Below, piece after piece: positions 59,843 to 64,000 of a DNA stretch of 64,000 bases. Under the pieces are notes generated by a model. That model was not told where the DNA came from and ran no database searches. It saw only the letters and a program-made list of their open reading frames with translations. The stretch is from Oceanirhabdus seepicola (GTDB lineage Bacteria > Bacillota > Clostridia > Clostridiales > Clostridiaceae). The DNA lies in assembly GCF_023684385.1 (NCBI RefSeq), contig NZ_JAGSOJ010000004.1, positions 1 to 64,000 on the forward strand. The letters run 5' to 3'. Position 1 is the first letter of the stretch, and the number at the start of each line of letters is the position of its first letter. The translations under genes and the position numbers were made by a program.

Positions 59843-60889
59843 TTATTTTCTAATCTCTTCTATAATCCCCTTTATATTATCATCCAAATGTTCTTTTCTT
59901 TTTGTTCCAATCATAGCTGCATAAATACCTTCAGTATCAATCACATATTTAACTAATTCACTTCCTGTAAATTTTTCTTTCTCAAATTCAAACTGATTTA
60001 ATGGTGCACTTACTGTAACCTTAACCCCTAGTCTTTGTGCTAATTCTATTGTTGTGATCTTTTCTCCATCAACCTCTTGATTCTTTAAGGTTGTAGCCTC
60101 TCTCATAACCTTGTTATATGGTAACTGAATAAATCTGAAGTGGTGATTTTGTCCACCTACTTCTTTTGCTATGTCATACACCTTGTTTAGAGAAATATAT
60201 CTTGCCCCTTTGGTCCCTTCTCTAAAACACCACCATGTTGCCATGCCATAATTCCGAATATTCCCCTTCTTAACTTGCTCTTCAAGTGCAGCGAATACCT
60301 CTTTAATTCCATCATAGAATTTTTCTTCTCCTAACACTTCACGAGAAATTCCTGGTTCGTGAACATATAATATGTCAATTGTCTCTATTCCCATGTTCTT
60401 TTTACTCTGTTCAATACAGTATTCATATAAATTTGGATTCAATGAACATCTATAACCATCTATAATATTCACATCTTCCTTCTTTAATAATCCATTTTTT
60501 ATGAATATCTCATCTAGATAATCTAGTGGCTTTAAGGGTATATCTATATCTCCTGGAAGCATTCCCGCCTTTGTTGATATCACCACTTCTTCTCTTTTTA
60601 AAACCTTTTCTTTATTTATTAGCTTGTCTAATACTTTCCCAATATCACGCTCTGATTTCATTCCTCTATAATTTACTGCAGTATCTATAAAGTTCACCTT
60701 TTTCCTAAGTGCATGTTCAATACACTCCTGAAACAACATAGAATGCTCCTCTGAAAAATCTCCTAGATGTGTCCCTACAGCTACAGGTAAAGTGTAGAAC
60801 TCACCACTGTTTCTTAATTTATCTCTCTGTATATTCCTCTTATCAAAATAACCTTTTGTCCCCTTAACAGTTGCACATCCCTTTATCAT
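59843..60889 (-). CDS. Aldo/keto reductase
   Basis: The 348-aa NADPH-type oxidoreductase has the catalytic set Asp and Tyr in FIDTAVNYRG, Lys in ISTKAG and His in DILYVHEP, as in the AKR family. It is a little longer than the usual 310-330 residues, with an insert after the Lys motif (about residues 115-150). GGGGGGG lies before the ATG. It is in a row with the GNAT gene (104 nt gap). The substrate is unknown. Confidence 0.9.
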   Translation of the reverse strand: MIKGCATVKGTKGYFDKRNIQRDKLRNSGEFYTLPVAVGTHLGDFSEEHSMLFQECIEHALRKKVNFIDTAVNYRGMKSERDIGKVLDKLINKEKVLKREEVVISTKAGMLPGDIDIPLKPLDYLDEIFIKNGLLKKEDVNIIDGYRCSLNPNLYEYCIEQSKKNMGIETIDILYVHEPGISREVLGEEKFYDGIKEVFAALEEQVKKGNIRNYGMATWWCFREGTKGARYISLNKVYDIAKEVGGQNHHFRFIQLPYNKVMREATTLKNQEVDGEKITTIELAQRLGVKVTVSAPLNQFEFEKEKFTGSELVKYVIDTEGIYAAMIGTKRKEHLDDNIKGIIEEIRK

Positions 60890-61037
60890 TTACATCCCCC
60901 CCCATATTCAAATTAAATATCTTTCTACTATATTTAATGCATTTAAATACTTATGAATTATTTTACAGTTTTTCCACAACAATTATAAGGCTTATTCTTT
61001 TTCCATATATATGCTATAATATAAGTATAGAGAGTAT

Positions 61038-61076
61038 AAAAACTGTGGCTAACTTATTTAGTCACAGTTTTCTTTA
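61038..61076 (-). terminator. Terminator of the methyltransferase gene
   Basis: AAAACTGTG/CACAGTTTT forms a perfect stem with T residues on the minus strand, just after the methyltransferase stop. Confidence 0.8.
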
Positions 61077-61085
61077 TTTCTCCCT

Positions 61086-61766
61086 TTATTTCTTTCTAAT
61101 ATAATACATTCTATTGATCATATCATGTGCTTCATAATAAACTTCTTTTCTTTCTTCAATAATAAATTTTTCATCTAGAATCATGTCTAATTTTTCTTCA
61201 GTAATATTCCATAAGTATAACCCAGAGGTTTCCTTATAGAATTCTTCTTCAAGCTCTTCAAATTTCCACTCTTTTATTTTATTATCTTCAATATAAGGAT
61301 TGATTTTTAATAAAAGTTTTCCACTAGGTTTTAAGATTCTTGCAACTTCATCTAATACCCTCAAAGAGTCTTTTGGAATCATATTATCTATAATATTGGA
61401 TAGTATCACTCCATTAAATTCACAATCCTGAAATTTTTCTAAAGCTTCTACTCCTCCAATTTCAAAAGAAGCCTTATCCTGCAAATGATATTCTTTAACC
61501 ACATTAATAGCTTGTTTTATAGCATTTTCACAAATATCTATGCCATGAATTCTATCTACCCCATATGCAAGTGCCCTTTGTATCATTGCTCCATTTCCAC
61601 ATCCATAATCAAGAAGTTTTCCATTTTCAGATGAAATCCATTCTATTCCTTTTTCTAAATCTATTACTCCTGTATCTTTTCTATAATCTCTCCCTTTTGA
61701 TAATTCATCTTTAGGCTCAAAAGTTTTTTGCCAAAACTCAATGGTATCCTTATATCCTTCTTTCAT
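61086..61766 (-). CDS. Class I SAM-dependent methyltransferase
   Basis: The 226-aa protein has motif I LLDYGCGNGAMIQRA (about residue 52), motif II IHGIDICENAI, and the post-motif FNGVILSNIIDNM. The N-terminus EFWQKTFEPKDELSKGRDY and the C-terminal strands fit a small-molecule methyltransferase. GGGG precedes the ATG. It is monocistronic with its own terminator. Confidence 0.88.
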   Translation of the reverse strand: MKEGYKDTIEFWQKTFEPKDELSKGRDYRKDTGVIDLEKGIEWISSENGKLLDYGCGNGAMIQRALAYGVDRIHGIDICENAIKQAINVVKEYHLQDKASFEIGGVEALEKFQDCEFNGVILSNIIDNMIPKDSLRVLDEVARILKPSGKLLLKINPYIEDNKIKEWKFEELEEEFYKETSGLYLWNITEEKLDMILDEKFIIEERKEVYYEAHDMINRMYYIRKK

Positions 61767-62164
61767 ATAAATCCCCCTGACATTTTTTTATTCATTTACA
61801 ATTATAAGGGAATATAGGTGTCTATTCAAAAAAAAAATTCATAATATATAAATTAAACCAGTATTAATTAATCACTTTTAGTGTTATAATGAGTTGTTTG
61901 CTAAAATAAAATTATTATCTTCTTTAATATAAAGAAGAATAATGTTTGGAAATTGCATAATATAGTGCGCCAATTTGTGAACTATATTTACAATAGTCCC
62001 ATTGAATTTTATATTTTTTTATAGATACTAATTAATCTATTAAGTATATAGGAATTGAATAACTTCAGTATAACTTGTCTATAATTATATTTATATGATG
62101 TATAAATTTCCGTTAACCAGTCAAAATGCAATTTCCATTAGCTTAAAAAATTTAAACTAAAGGA
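61767..62164. other. Long intergenic leader before the DEAD-box helicase
   Basis: About 400 nt of AT-rich DNA. It contains the methyltransferase promoter at the left and the helicase leader at the right. A long untranslated leader would fit a cold-regulated helicase, but I see no clear structured element. Confidence 0.4.
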
Positions 62165-63853
62165 ATGATTAAACGTATGAATGAATTATTATTTGAAAAT
62201 CTTAACTGCTCTGAGGAAATATTAAAGGCGGTTAAAGATTTGGGCTTCGAGAAAGCTACACCGATTCAAAGTCAAACAATCCCTCTAATATTAGAAGGAA
62301 AGGATGTAGTAGGTCAGGCTCAAACTGGAACTGGAAAAACTGCTGCATTTGGAATACCAGCTCTTGATCTAGTTTCTGTTGAAAAGAACAAACCACAAGC
62401 TTTAATTTTATGTCCTACAAGAGAGCTTGCTCTTCAGGTTTCTGAAGAACTTTATAAAATAGGTAAATATAAGCGTGGTTTAAAAATTCAATCTGTTTTT
62501 GGTGGTCAGTCTATTGATAGACAAATCAGTGCTTTAAGAAAAGGTGTTCACATGATAGTTGGAACTCCTGGAAGAGTTATGGACCATATCAGAAGAAGAA
62601 CTTTAAAACTTGATGATCTTAAAATGTTAATTCTTGATGAAGCTGATGAAATGCTTAACATGGGATTCAGAGAAGATATCGAAGAAATTATGTCTTTTAT
62701 TGAAACTGAAGAAAGACAGACTTTATTATTCTCTGCTACAATGCCTAGACCTATCTTAAACATCATCAACAAATATCAGAAAAATCCTGAGATTATTAAG
62801 ATTACTAGAACTAAATTATCTACTCCTAACATATCTCAAAAGTATGTTGAAGTTAGAGAGAGTGAAAAGTTCGAAGCATTATCTAGACTTATAGATATTC
62901 GTGTTCCAAAGTTATCAATTGTTTTCTGTAATACAAAGAGAAAAGTTGATGAGGTAACTGCTCAACTTCAGACACGTGGATATAGTGCTGATAAAATACA
63001 TGGTGATATGAAACAAACACTTAGATTGAGTGTTATTAATAAATTCAAAGAAGGAACTGTTAAGATTCTAGTTGCAACTGATGTTGCTGCAAGAGGACTT
63101 GATATTGATGATGTTGATTACGTATTCAACTATGATGTTCCTGAGCATGAGGAATATTATGTTCATAGAATAGGAAGAACTGGAAGAGCAGGTAGAGAGG
63201 GTACTGCATACTCATTCGTAACTGCAAGAACTTTCTTCAGACTAAGAGATATTATGAAATACACTAAGAACACTGTAGAAAAAGATTCTGTACCTACAGT
63301 AAAAGACATAGAAGAAAAGAAGACTGCTGCTTTCGTTGATGAACTTAAATCAATTATTGACGCAGGTAAGATAGGTAAATATGTGAATATGGTTGAAAAA
63401 TTCCAAGAAGAAGGTCTTGACCCTGTACAAATAGCTGCAGCTCTTCTAAAAAAAGAACTTCACATGCCTGAGTTAAAAGATATTAAAGGTGTTAAACCTG
63501 TTAAATATGGTGATACAGGAGCAAGTTCTGGAATGGTTAGAATGTTCCTTAACATAGGTAAGAAACATAGAGTTCGTCCTGGGGACATCGTTGGTTCTAT
63601 AACTGACAATAGCTCTATCAGCGGATCTCTTATAGGAGATATTGATATTCTTGAAGCATTCTCATTCGTTGAAATACCAGAGCAACATGCTCACGCTGTT
63701 CTTCTTTCAATGAAAAACAACAAAATCAAAGGTATTAACGTAGTGATGGAACCTGCTAAAGGTAAAACTAGCCGTTCAAACCGTTCTAGTCGTCCATCTA
63801 ATAATAGAGGACCAAGAGGACCAAGAGCTCCAAGAACTGAAAGACTTAACTAA
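62165..63853 (+). CDS. DEAD-box RNA helicase with DbpA-type RNA-binding domain
   Basis: The 562-aa helicase has the Q motif FEKATPIQSQTIP, Walker A AQTGTGKT, PTRELAL, the DEAD box LILDEADEML, SAT, and HRIGRTGRAG. A DbpA-like RNA-binding domain follows (about residues 455-535: MVRMFLNIGKKHRVRPGDIV), then a basic Arg/Ser/Pro tail. It likely unwinds RNA in ribosome assembly or at low temperature. The start is not settled: the ATG at 62165 touches the AAAGGA site, while the ATG at 62177 lies 12 nt from it and starts MNELLFENL. A strong terminator follows. Confidence 0.93.
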   Translation: MIKRMNELLFENLNCSEEILKAVKDLGFEKATPIQSQTIPLILEGKDVVGQAQTGTGKTAAFGIPALDLVSVEKNKPQALILCPTRELALQVSEELYKIGKYKRGLKIQSVFGGQSIDRQISALRKGVHMIVGTPGRVMDHIRRRTLKLDDLKMLILDEADEMLNMGFREDIEEIMSFIETEERQTLLFSATMPRPILNIINKYQKNPEIIKITRTKLSTPNISQKYVEVRESEKFEALSRLIDIRVPKLSIVFCNTKRKVDEVTAQLQTRGYSADKIHGDMKQTLRLSVINKFKEGTVKILVATDVAARGLDIDDVDYVFNYDVPEHEEYYVHRIGRTGRAGREGTAYSFVTARTFFRLRDIMKYTKNTVEKDSVPTVKDIEEKKTAAFVDELKSIIDAGKIGKYVNMVEKFQEEGLDPVQIAAALLKKELHMPELKDIKGVKPVKYGDTGASSGMVRMFLNIGKKHRVRPGDIVGSITDNSSISGSLIGDIDILEAFSFVEIPEQHAHAVLLSMKNNKIKGINVVMEPAKGKTSRSNRSSRPSNNRGPRGPRAPRTERLN

Positions 63854-63870
63854 GAATATACTATTTTATA

Positions 63871-63907
63871 TAAAAAGCATGAGAATTTATTCTCATGCTT
63901 TTTTATT
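63871..63907 (+). terminator. Terminator of the helicase gene
   Basis: The perfect stem AAAAGCATGAGAA/TTCTCATGCTTTT with a 4-nt loop and T-tail follows the stop codon. It may also serve the partial gene on the other strand. Confidence 0.85.
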
Positions 63908-63918
63908 TAAACTTATGT

Positions 63919-64000
63919 TTACTTCACTCTTCTATAATCACTTATATGTCCTGTCCAATATTTCCTTATCTCTTTCATAACACTCGTTCTATACCTTTCC
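63919..64000 (-). CDS. C-terminal end of a gene running in from the right edge
   Basis: An open minus-strand frame enters at the right edge and ends at 63919. The visible 26 residues end HISDYRRVK and include KEIRKYWTG. Only the tail is visible, so the product cannot be named. It is convergent with the helicase gene and shares the terminator region. Confidence 0.4.
   Translation of the reverse strand, partial: ERYRTSVMKEIRKYWTGHISDYRRVK

Overview
The window is low-GC, AT-rich DNA from a member of the Clostridia, most like Clostridium sensu lato. The basis is strong purine-rich ribosome binding sites (AGGAGG, 5-9 nt before starts), frequent T-tailed hairpin terminators, and clostridial families such as DegV, DUF3842, DUF3892, DUF6320 and BceAB modules. 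Three methyl-accepting chemotaxis proteins suggest a motile cell. No rRNA or tRNA genes, CRISPR array or intact transposase were seen. Most genes lie on the minus strand in short operons. Many start codons were moved inward from the longest ORF because a good ribosome binding site sits before an internal start.

Layout: 0.3-11.3 kb holds a small gene, an RND/MMPL exporter with a heptad-repeat partner and its TetR regulator, and a heterodimeric ABC exporter with a MarR regulator. 11.7-17.5 kb has a chemotaxis receptor and an AraC regulator followed by a locus with a partial gene duplication. 17.7-31 kb is a cell-envelope antibiotic-resistance island: alpha/beta hydrolase, bceA, bceB and uppP in one row, the two-component pair bceRS, a second permease without its own ATPase, and a secreted repeat protein. 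Two TTACA-N4-TGTAA boxes lie before the hydrolase-bceAB-uppP row and before the orphan permease, which ties both to one regulator. 31-38 kb has a chemotaxis receptor, a KAS III-like enzyme with an altered active site, a Fur-box-controlled iron(III) ABC importer and a metallo-hydrolase. 38.5-49.3 kb has small conserved proteins, a CBS protein, a methyltransferase, a third receptor, DegV, a CbiM-centred metal-uptake locus without CbiN/Q/O, and an acyltransferase with a zinc-ribbon membrane protein.

49.5-56.5 kb contains a TetR-MATE pair and the most novel-looking locus. Three small genes encode peptides of 45-52 residues that share the N-terminal pattern MK(L/F)(R/K)F(K/N)K and then diverge. 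They are followed by an MFS exporter and two tandem, long, ArsR-type winged-helix regulators. The peptide-exporter operon and the regulator operon have almost the same promoter/operator (TTGACT-N18-TATAAT over an inverted repeat). I read this as a self-contained peptide/export/regulation module; its function is not known to me. 56.6-64 kb carries a membrane protein, a cyclase, a hydrolase, an acetyltransferase, an aldo/keto reductase, a methyltransferase and a DEAD-box RNA helicase.

The intergenic DNA holds several repeat families: three copies of a ~250-bp palindromic element whose ends are 7-bp iterons, three single-copy imperfect palindromes, a 15-bp tandem operator array before marR, and a 42-bp-period array of TTTTCCACA motifs near 26.3 kb.
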